Assembly: GCA_900763245.1 (NCBI GenBank)
Contig: CAAFJQ010000032.1
Location: 1-6,350, forward strand
DNA length: 6,350 nucleotides
From: Bacilli bacterium
GTDB taxonomy: Bacteria > Bacillota_I > Bacilli_A > RFN20 > CAG-288
Direction: 5' to 3'
A model generated the notes under the pieces. It was not told the DNA's origin, did not search any database, and saw only the letters and a list, made by a program, of their open reading frames with translations. The translations under genes were made by a program, and so were the position numbers. Below, in pieces: positions 1 through 4,822 of this stretch (position 1 is its first letter; each line of letters opens with the position of its first letter).

Positions 1-46
1 AGAATATTAGCGGGAGAATGAATAACCTGTTCATCTGAAAATACAT

Positions 47-1387
47 ATGAGATTCTATTTAAACAAATTAACCGTCAATGGTGTCAAGAACATCAGTAAA
101 CCATTAGAGTTCTTGTTCTGCAACAAGACTATTACTGATAATTTCGAAAACAACGATTGCAACGTCAAAGCAATATACGGACCGAATGGATGTGGTAAAT
201 CAGCTATCGTTTCCGCATTATACATTTATAAAAGATTAGTTGAAGATAACAATAGGAATGGTTTATCAGACGGCATCTTTTCTCGATTTGTCTATGATAG
301 TATCAATCGTACGACAAAGGCCATGTCAATCGACATCGTTTTTACAGTAATCGATTTTCCAAAAGACCATAAGGATCATTATTTTCGACATCACATCGAA
401 ATCAGTGTCGAGGAGAATATCCCTTCCATCACGTTGGAAGAGATATCAATCCTGAAAGGAAAGTCAATTGCTGATAGCAACTTCAAATCAATCATCAGGT
501 CAGAAAAAGGAAAAATAGTCTCACTTCTAAACAAGACTAATTTCGAGAAGGAACCGATATATCTATCCACTTTGAATCTCTTAAGCAAACACGTGTTTTC
601 CTGTTCCGTATTCAATGCGAACGATTTTCTCAAAAACGACGAGGAAATCATCAACGCCGTTTTGCTCACTTATCGTTTTGCTTCATCATTGATTGTCGTT
701 CTTAATGATAGCGATATTCATTATGAATATATCATTGATAGATCTGATTCTTATATCTATCAAAAGAATCCGCTTCACGAACCGGCAATCATCAGCAAAA
801 ACGAAAGAGAGCCTTTTGAATTTTTCACCAGAAATCAGGATGTCATCAAGATTGAAGATTATCCCCTTTATGAAGACAATGTCAGAAAGTTAAAAGAATT
901 CATCAAGATTTTCAAACCCGATCTTGATGACATCATCATCGACAAAAAGATCAATGGGGATCGATACCATTGTGACAAAATCTTTTGTTATGGCGAAAAC
1001 AAAATCAATGTCGAATTTGAAAGCACTGGAATCAAAAAACTGGTCAGGCTTTACTCCGCTTTAAAAATCTGTGCCAACGGAGGAATAACTTTCATTGATG
1101 AGATGGATTCCAATCTGCATGATGTCTATTTCACAAAACTTATTGAGTTTTTCAAAAATGACAGCAAAGGTCAGCTTTGTTTTACGACTCACAATTTAGA
1201 ACCCATCAATCTATTGAAAGACAAAGCCCATTCATTGGACTTTGTCTCCGATGATTCGAGAGTATATTCATGGAAAAAGGACGGGAACAATTCTCCGATG
1301 AGCAAATACGTTCATGGATTGATCCCTTATTCTCCATTCAACGTTGAATCTTTCTTCTTCGATGTTCTTTTCGATGAGGACAAATAA
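47..1387 (+). CDS. ABC/AAA_15-type ATPase, probable first subunit of a two-gene defence module
   Basis: A 446-residue cytoplasmic ATPase of the SMC/RecF-like AAA_15/AAA_21 group. The N-terminus (MRFYLNKLTVNGVKN) has the usual 'L..l.v.g.kni' strand of this group, which supports the ATG at 47, although no strong Shine-Dalgarno lies just upstream. Walker A is GPNGCGKS at residues 45-52. A degenerate ABC signature, ESTGIKKL, lies at 325-332. Walker B is ITFIDE at 347-352, followed by a D-loop-like MDSNLH, and the switch histidine is in FTTHN (H382). The stretch between about 90 and 310 is the variable insertion typical of these proteins. The stop overlaps the start of the next gene (TAATG), so the two are translationally coupled. 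ATPases of this class paired with small RloB/TOPRIM-like proteins are known from AbiL-like and other anti-phage modules. ATP hydrolysis is well supported. The defence role is inferred from the pairing. Confidence 0.88.
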   Translation: MRFYLNKLTVNGVKNISKPLEFLFCNKTITDNFENNDCNVKAIYGPNGCGKSAIVSALYIYKRLVEDNNRNGLSDGIFSRFVYDSINRTTKAMSIDIVFTVIDFPKDHKDHYFRHHIEISVEENIPSITLEEISILKGKSIADSNFKSIIRSEKGKIVSLLNKTNFEKEPIYLSTLNLLSKHVFSCSVFNANDFLKNDEEIINAVLLTYRFASSLIVVLNDSDIHYEYIIDRSDSYIYQKNPLHEPAIISKNEREPFEFFTRNQDVIKIEDYPLYEDNVRKLKEFIKIFKPDLDDIIIDKKINGDRYHCDKIFCYGENKINVEFESTGIKKLVRLYSALKICANGGITFIDEMDSNLHDVYFTKLIEFFKNDSKGQLCFTTHNLEPINLLKDKAHSLDFVSDDSRVYSWKKDGNNSPMSKYVHGLIPYSPFNVESFFFDVLFDEDK

Positions 1388-1896
1388 TGAAACAGCTGAT
1401 ATTTGCTGTTGAGTCTGACAGTAGAGCAAAAACAGATGATCGTTATATCTATAAGCTTGTACTATACCGATACAATCTAAGTGATAAAGACACAAAAATA
1501 CAATTTGTGCATATGGGAGAAAAAAATAAATTCGACGAAAAATCAATAAGAAAGCAAATCAACAATTACATCAATGAAAATCGAAGCGGGAAAAATGTAG
1601 TTTTATATTGCTTTGACACCGACAAGATAGATCATAACCAAACTGATATCAAAACATTCAAGGCAGAAAAAGACCACTGCCATATGACAAACTCTGAACT
1701 GATATGGTTCAACTATGATATTGAATATGTTCTATTAGGAAAACATATTGATTCTAACATAAAATTAAAAGAGTCGATAAAGCTTTTAGGCAAAAGCATG
1801 GTTAGAATTAATACTTCCAATCTTAAATGTGAAAACGAAAATTGTTGTGGAAAAGCAACATTTATCTCATTCTTGACAAACGCCTTAAGCTGCTAA
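1387..1896 (+). CDS. RloB/AbiLii-like (TOPRIM-fold-like) protein, probable effector partner of the ATPase
   Basis: A 169-residue protein whose ATG shares its A with the TAA stop of the ATPase gene, indicating coupled translation. The layout resembles the RloB-like family. An N-terminal strand ends in an acidic residue (LIFAVESDSR, E9) and is followed by TDDRYIYKL (residues 16-24). A hydrophobic strand then ends in a DxD pair (VVLYCFDTD, D77/D79), and a downstream WFNYDIEYVLLG (107-118) matches the 'FE-W-LL' motif position of RloB. The E...DxD arrangement is that of metal-binding TOPRIM-type nucleases. Near the C-terminus there are four cysteines close together (C153, C158, C159, C169 by approximate count). 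The gene looks more A/T-rich than the ATPase gene. Nuclease or effector activity, triggered or restrained by the ATPase, is an inference from family and context. No terminator is obvious after the stop. Confidence 0.7.
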   Translation: MKQLIFAVESDSRAKTDDRYIYKLVLYRYNLSDKDTKIQFVHMGEKNKFDEKSIRKQINNYINENRSGKNVVLYCFDTDKIDHNQTDIKTFKAEKDHCHMTNSELIWFNYDIEYVLLGKHIDSNIKLKESIKLLGKSMVRINTSNLKCENENCCGKATFISFLTNALSC

Positions 1897-1912
1897 AGAA
1901 ATAACAGCCTTG

Positions 1913-1977
1913 TCAAAGAAAAAATATTCACATTATCATTCGTAAGTGATCTCGATCAATTTAGATTCAAGAGGCAT
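1913..1977. repeat. 65-bp direct repeat, copy 1 (duplicated 3' end of GH39-like gene)
   Basis: This matches positions 2659-2723 in the same orientation with 4 mismatches in 65 bases, and homology stops sharply at both ends. On the minus strand 1936-1977 encodes MPLESKLIEITYE and a stop, identical in protein to the end of the GH39-like remnant. The differences are at 1925 (beyond the stop) and in the third positions of a Tyr, an Ile and the Ser codon. No reading frame continues upstream of it: an in-frame TGA lies two codons before the ATG. It is therefore a detached gene tail and not a gene. Confidence 0.93.
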
Positions 1978-1982
1978 CAATC

Positions 1983-2014
1983 AAAAAAGCTATGTGCTTC
2001 TTCAGCATCATAGC
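1983..2014 (-). terminator. Rho-independent terminator of the RelBE cassette
   Basis: Just past the toxin stop, the minus strand reads GCTATG, A, TGCT, loop GAAGA, AGCA, CATAGC and then six T. The 6-bp and 4-bp stem segments pair perfectly apart from one bulged A. The T-run lies on the minus-strand 3' side (1983-1988), so it stops toxin transcription. It ends only five bases before repeat copy 1. Confidence 0.87.
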
Positions 2015-2020
2015 CAAAAA

Positions 2021-2290
2021 CTACCTCTTATAAACTTCTCTTTGATGGCCAATTTTAATAGCAAGAATAATCAATCTATCATCCTTGATCAGACATAGAA
2101 GGCGATAATCACCTATCCTATAACGCCACTGACCCGATTTATCTCCAACCAGTCCTTTGCCTGTACTCCTAGGATTATCATTATTCTCTAAATGCTTCCG
2201 AATCCAGGCATCAATCAATTTCTGAGTATACGCATCTAATTTCCCGAATTCTTTAAACGCTTCATCAGAAAACTCAATTTTATAAGCCAT
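2021..2290 (-). CDS. relE: RelE/ParE-superfamily toxin (probable ribosome-dependent mRNA interferase)
   Basis: An 89-residue basic protein, the usual RelE length. It starts MAYKIEFSDEAFKEF, the typical first strand and helix, and has the RelE core GQWRYRIGDYRLLC (residues 53-66) and the end IKIGHQREVYKR (78-89). R56 and R63, the late R84 and the near-terminal Y87 occupy positions where RelE toxins keep residues needed for A-site mRNA cleavage. The start overlaps the antitoxin gene by 11 bases (the toxin ATG at 2290 lies before the antitoxin stop at 2280), so translation is coupled and antitoxin is made first. RelE family members cut ribosome-bound mRNA in the cytoplasm. A ParE-like gyrase poison is the alternative but fits less well, given the Y and R pattern at the C-terminus. 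The gene looks intact. Confidence 0.88.
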   Translation of the reverse strand: MAYKIEFSDEAFKEFGKLDAYTQKLIDAWIRKHLENNDNPRSTGKGLVGDKSGQWRYRIGDYRLLCLIKDDRLIILAIKIGHQREVYKR

Positions 2291-2501
2291 ATGTTTTTCT
2301 TAATTCATCTAAAGAATGAGTCTTGGGTTCTTTTTCAAAACGTGCAGCAGCCTCAATCAAATCAGCAGCATCGAATTCATCTTCAATCTTTTTCAGCAAT
2401 GCTCGCTTATACGCTTCGGATATCGATAATCCATGTAACTTTGCATAACTCATAAACAGTCTTGACTCTTCTTCATTCATTCTAACAGATACAACAGCCA
2501 T
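2280..2501 (-). CDS. relB: RelB-type ribbon-helix-helix antitoxin (DUF6290-like)
   Basis: A 73-residue antitoxin. Residues 2-9 (AVVSVRMN) form the DNA-binding beta-strand of a ribbon-helix-helix fold. They are followed by EEESRLFMSYAKLHG, a turn at LSISE, and a second helix AYKRALLKKIEDEFD. The C-terminal part (residues 45-73, about AADLIEAAARFEKEP onward) is the toxin-wrapping tail and ends in SLDELRKTYGL. The ATG at 2501 is chosen because a strong Shine-Dalgarno (AAGGGGGAGAA, 2506-2516) sits about 6 bases upstream. It is the first gene of the cassette, overlaps the toxin by 11 bases, and probably represses its own promoter through the palindrome at 2538-2552. The dimeric RHH repressor role is family knowledge. 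Operator binding is inferred. Confidence 0.86.
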   Translation of the reverse strand: MAVVSVRMNEEESRLFMSYAKLHGLSISEAYKRALLKKIEDEFDAADLIEAAARFEKEPKTHSLDELRKTYGL

Positions 2502-2525
2502 TCATTTCTCCCCCTTACAATAGAT

Positions 2526-2554
2526 ATTATAGCGAGCAACTACATTGTAGTTAA
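2526..2554 (-). promoter_or_regulatory. Sigma-A-type promoter of the RelBE cassette
   Basis: On the minus strand a perfect -10 TATAAT (2526-2531) is preceded, after a 17-base spacer, by TTAACT (2549-2554), four of six matches to the -35 consensus. The -10 lies about 25 bases upstream of the antitoxin start, leaving a short leader that holds the strong ribosome binding site. Confidence 0.75.
2538..2552. promoter_or_regulatory. Palindromic operator in the RelBE promoter spacer
   Basis: AACTACA-T-TGTAGTT is a perfect 15-bp palindrome with 7-bp arms. It lies between the -10 and -35 boxes and overlaps the inner edge of the -35. This is where an RHH antitoxin or toxin-antitoxin complex would block RNA polymerase. 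The symmetry is seen directly. Its use as the RelB operator is inferred from position. Confidence 0.68.
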
Positions 2555-2658
2555 TGTTTAAATTTGAATAGAAATACAAACAGAATACGGAGAATAGATG
2601 TGTATTGAAACAACCACTTTTCAAATCTGACTAATAATCAATTAGAGGAAAAAGAACA

Positions 2659-2723
2659 TCAAAGAAAAAACATTCACATTATCATTCATAAGTGATCTCA
2701 ATCAATTTTGATTCAAGAGGCAT
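2659..2723. repeat. 65-bp direct repeat, copy 2 (in situ 3' end of GH39-like remnant)
   Basis: This is the partner of 1913-1977. On the minus strand it holds the last 13 codons and the stop of the GH39-like remnant, plus 23 downstream bases. Between the copies lies the complete RelBE cassette, giving a repeat period of 746 bases. Here the coding frame continues upstream, so this copy is in its original context. A weak stem (CACTTAT with ATAATGTG, one bulge) followed by TTTTTTC on the minus strand may be the gene's old terminator. Confidence 0.93.
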
Positions 2724-3098
2724 AACACTGATATTCAGCTCCAGTTTATTGTCTTTGACATATTTCTTCTGATAGACATATTCTATCTCACTTAAATTGA
2801 TCAAAGATTCCACCTCTTCAGCATTCAGAGATTTCTTAGCCCCCATCTTAACCCATTTATCATAGCTGGAACCGCTGTCCTCACCGATATTGGATATCTT
2901 GATATCACAGGAAACAGCATCAATACTAGAAATATTGAAATGGAAGTTGATCTGTGTCGATTTCGGGAAGCATAGATAACGATTGAGATTGTTGATTTCA
3001 AAATATTCCTGTTCCGCATAAAGATCGCTGTAATGATTGTAATTGTTGACAAGGATGACGATCCTCTTGTCCTTGGCAGTAACCAGATAATGGGGCTG
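2682..3098 (-). pseudogene. C-terminal remnant of a GH39-like glycosidase (beta-xylosidase type, as in AraC-GH39 proteins)
   Basis: An open frame of 138 codons plus TGA stop, with no start codon of its own and a TAA immediately upstream at 3099-3101. It reads PHYLVTAKDKRIVILVNNYN near its beginning, then YAEQEYFEINNLNRY, GSSYDKWVKMGAKKSL and finally MPLESKLIEITYE. The blocks 'ivllyNYnh...dlY', 'GSSYDkWv.MGA' and '.l.p.e..LIEIt' are characteristic of the beta-sandwich C-terminal end of GH39 xylosidase-like proteins, including those fused to AraC-type regulators. The catalytic (alpha/beta)8 barrel is entirely missing. The frame breaks where the inverted-repeat element at 3092-3157 begins, so this is a gene fragment, probably truncated by that element or a related rearrangement. 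The assignment rests on remembered family motifs without an alignment. Confidence 0.75.
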
Positions 3099-3157
3099 TT
3101 AAAGAATTCGATCATTTCTAAATAGATTAGAAATGCAATAGAGAGCTTCACAGCCCC
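3092..3157. repeat. 66-bp nested inverted-repeat element (MITE-like or insertion-sequence end remnant)
   Basis: The outer ends are GGGGCTGT (3092-3099) and ACAGCCCC (3150-3157), a perfect 8-bp inverted pair extended imperfectly inward (TAAAG against CTTC). Nested inside is a perfect 9-bp inverted repeat, CATTTCTAA and TTAGAAATG, with a 5-base loop ATAGA. GGGGCTGT-type ends resemble terminal inverted repeats of insertion sequences, but no transposase is recognisable and no clear target-site duplication is visible. The left edge coincides with the loss of the GH39 frame. It could also act as a terminator, because TATTTT follows the right arm on the plus strand. Confidence 0.6.
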
Positions 3158-3237
3158 TATTTTGTGTGCTGCATCTACAACTGAAAATTTGTTTATTACT
3201 ATCACATTTCAGCTGTGAATCGTGTATTATATTTAGT

Positions 3238-3305
3238 AATTGGGGTATGCGTTTGCGGACACATGCTTTGAGGGCCTGGAGCAATCCGGTCCCTCTTTAT
3301 TTTTA
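3238..3305 (+). ncRNA. Candidate small structured RNA or terminator with two tandem hairpins
   Basis: The 3158-3316 interval has no convincing gene. Within it the plus strand folds into two adjacent stems. The first pairs GTATGCGT with ACACATGC (3245-3266) around TTGCGG, with one mismatch and one wobble. The second pairs GAGGGCC.GGA with TCCGG.CCCTC around a GCAA tetraloop (3270-3295). TTTATTTTTAG follows, as in an intrinsic terminator. A possible -10 TATTAT (3225-3230) would start an RNA of about 65 bases, but no good -35 is visible. It could instead be just a terminator shielding the AbiE promoter. Confidence 0.35.
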
Positions 3306-3316
3306 GCCATTAGCGG

Positions 3317-3345
3317 TTGATTTGCTTCACTAAATCCAATATAAT
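3317..3345 (+). promoter_or_regulatory. Sigma-A-type promoter of the AbiE operon
   Basis: TTGATT (3317-3322) and a perfect TATAAT (3340-3345) are separated by exactly 17 bases. Transcription would begin near 3352, right at the ribosome binding site region (GAGGTG, 3354-3359) of the antitoxin gene, giving a very short leader. Confidence 0.8.
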
Positions 3346-3354
3346 TGTATTTAG
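3330..3354. promoter_or_regulatory. 25-bp near-palindrome over the AbiE -10 box, candidate autoregulatory operator
   Basis: The arms CTAAAT (3330-3335) and ATTTAG (3349-3354) are exact complements. Inside them CAAT (3337-3340) and ATTG (3344-3347) are again exact complements. In all, 10 of 12 base pairs are symmetric about position 3342, in the middle of the -10 TATAAT. AbiEi-type antitoxins are known to repress their operon by binding inverted repeats in the promoter, so this is a good operator candidate. Binding itself is inferred. Confidence 0.62.
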
Positions 3355-3364
3355 AGGTGCAAAT

Positions 3365-3958
3365 ATGATAACTACAATATCAATACTGAAAGAGAAATAT
3401 AAAGACTATGCAAACCCCTTGGACAAAATAAAGAGGGATACTGATAAAGGACTCCTCTTTCGTGTAACAAAAGGAATCTATGAAACAGACAGCCATACTG
3501 ATCCATGTCTTCTGGCTTCCTGTATTCAGCCTCTTTCCTATCTCAGTTTTGATTGGGCTCTATCGTATTATGGGCTGATACCTGAAAGAGTTGTCTCAGT
3601 CACCTCTGCAACATTCAAAAACAGAAAGAACAAGACATTCGAAAACTATTTTGGAAGATATGAATATACAGACATTCCACCAAAGGCCTATCCTGATGGA
3701 GTGACTTACTTGGAAAGAGGAGAGTATATAGTGAAGATAGCCACGAAGGAAAAAGCCATATGTGATTCTCTTTGCAAATGGAGAGTCGTAAAAAGCATCA
3801 AAGACTTAAAGGAGCTTCTCTTCATCGACAAGAGAGTCGATGAGGAGGAATTCTCCTCATGCGACTTCAAGCTAATGAAGAGGCTTGCTGCTTTATATAA
3901 TAAGACTAATTTGAAGTTGTTGATAAAGCTGATTGGAAAGGAATACGAAAATGAATAG
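3365..3958 (+). CDS. abiEi: AbiEi-family antitoxin (type IV toxin-antitoxin system), winged-helix transcriptional autorepressor
   Basis: A 197-residue protein. The start is placed at ATG 3365, where GAGGTG lies 5 bases upstream. A longer in-frame TTG at 3317 falls inside the -35 box and is rejected. Residues 1-40 are the N-terminal winged-helix region and end in LLFRVTKGIYET, the 'l.rl.kGiY' hairpin typical of AbiEi. Next comes YLSFDWALSYYGLIPERV (residues 59-76), matching the family's conserved 's.lsAL.yyGL.pe' segment, then YTDIPP and KIATKEKAICDSLCKW, the 'A.pEKAl.Dll' block. The family counters its AbiEii toxin without stable complex formation and represses the operon. The stop overlaps the toxin start by 8 bases, implying coupled translation. 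The gene looks intact. Confidence 0.87.
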   Translation: MITTISILKEKYKDYANPLDKIKRDTDKGLLFRVTKGIYETDSHTDPCLLASCIQPLSYLSFDWALSYYGLIPERVVSVTSATFKNRKNKTFENYFGRYEYTDIPPKAYPDGVTYLERGEYIVKIATKEKAICDSLCKWRVVKSIKDLKELLFIDKRVDEEEFSSCDFKLMKRLAALYNKTNLKLLIKLIGKEYENE

Positions 3959-4817
3959 TGTAATCGAAACAATGCTGGAGAAATACAATCCACATAATAA
4001 TGAAGAACGAGAAAATGCCGTCAAAGAGATTATTCAGGAAATCGCTTTGAGCGGCCTATCACGTGGAGGCTTCTTTGAAAAGGCAGCCTTCTATGGCGGA
4101 ACGTGTTTAAGAATCTTCTATGGTCTAAATCGATTCAGCGAAGATCTCGGCTTTGCTCTGATTGAAAAAGATCCTAACTTCAGATTAAATGATTACTTTC
4201 CTGTCTTAGAAAAGGAATTCGATGCCTATGGAATAAAGCTCAGTGTCGAGGAAAAGAAAAAGACATTTGATTCCGAAATACAAAGCGCCTTTTTGAAAGG
4301 AAACACATTGACACTCATGATGTCTTTTTTCCCTAAGAGCGAAGACACCAAAAAGATCATTTCAAATCAAAGACTTAAAATCAAATTTGAGGTGGACACA
4401 GAAAACCCAGAAGGCGGAAAAATCGAATCAAAATACAGAATGCTTCCTTCTCTTTATGAAGTAAAAACCTTTGATGAATCTACGTTGTTTGCTGGTAAGA
4501 TACATGCAATCATCTGCAGAAACTATAAAAGCCATGTGAAAGGAAGAGATTATTATGATTATCTCTTTTACATCGGAAAAGGTTCATGTTTCAATCTTCA
4601 TTACCTTGAGAACAAGCTGAAGAAAACTGGTGTGCTGACAGATAATGAGATACTGACACTTGATAAGACCAAAGAATTATTAAAGGAAAGATTTGAAACT
4701 GTCGATTACGAGTCAGCAAAAGAAGATCTTTCTAACTTCATCAACAATAAAGACAGCCTTAAATTATGGAAGAAAGAGTTGTTCCTTTCAACTTTAGATG
4801 AATTGAAATCGAATTGA
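3951..4817 (+). CDS. abiEii: AbiEii-family nucleotidyltransferase toxin (type IV system) with an altered DxD motif
   Basis: A 288-residue protein starting at ATG 3951, 7 bases after the Shine-Dalgarno GGAAAGGAA; an in-frame TTG at 3933 would overlap that site. The Pol-beta-like nucleotidyltransferase core is clear: FYGGTCLRIFYGL (residues 47-59), RFSEDLGF (61-68), LKIKFEVD (142-149), FAGKIHAIICR (180-190) and KGRDYYDYLF (197-206). In most DUF1814/AbiEii proteins the second block reads RFSEDLDF, the two Asp binding metal. Here D65 is present but the second Asp is Gly67 (GGC, 4149-4151), one base from GAC. Known AbiEii and MenT enzymes transfer nucleotides, to tRNA in the MenT case, and halt growth. 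Membership is secure. Catalytic competence is uncertain because of G67. Confidence 0.87.
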   Translation: MNSVIETMLEKYNPHNNEERENAVKEIIQEIALSGLSRGGFFEKAAFYGGTCLRIFYGLNRFSEDLGFALIEKDPNFRLNDYFPVLEKEFDAYGIKLSVEEKKKTFDSEIQSAFLKGNTLTLMMSFFPKSEDTKKIISNQRLKIKFEVDTENPEGGKIESKYRMLPSLYEVKTFDESTLFAGKIHAIICRNYKSHVKGRDYYDYLFYIGKGSCFNLHYLENKLKKTGVLTDNEILTLDKTKELLKERFETVDYESAKEDLSNFINNKDSLKLWKKELFLSTLDELKSN

Positions 4818-4822
4818 TTTGT

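Noticed and set aside
1..38. Possible tail of an upstream gene, with stops at 19-21 and 36-38 in two frames
   Set aside because: Too few codons (6 to 11) to tell a gene end from chance or to identify a product. The short ATG frame at 18-38 (six residues) has a GGGAG only 1 base away, so it is not a convincing leader peptide either.
1913..2723. CRISPR array from the repeated 65-bp sequence
   Set aside because: Only two copies exist, they are 746 bases apart, and they encode a gene tail.
2825..3205. 126-codon minus-strand open frame
   Set aside because: It is out of frame with the GH39-like remnant, whose family motifs make it the real coding frame, and it continues through the inverted-repeat element.
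3099..3284. 61-codon minus-strand frame whose TAA stop lies inside the GGGGCTGTTAA repeat end, possibly a transposase tail
   Set aside because: Insertion-sequence transposases often stop in or near the terminal repeat, but this frame starts at TTG without a ribosome binding site, crosses the hairpins and the inverted-repeat element, and matches no transposase motif I know.
3233..3310. 25-residue minus-strand ORF beginning with ATG at 3310
   Set aside because: No ribosome binding site is evident, and it lies over the two hairpins, whose structure better explains the sequence.
3317..3364. TTG-initiated 16-residue N-terminal extension of AbiEi
   Set aside because: The extension overlaps the -35, the -10 and the operator-like palindrome. 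ATG 3365 has a proper ribosome binding site at 5 bases.
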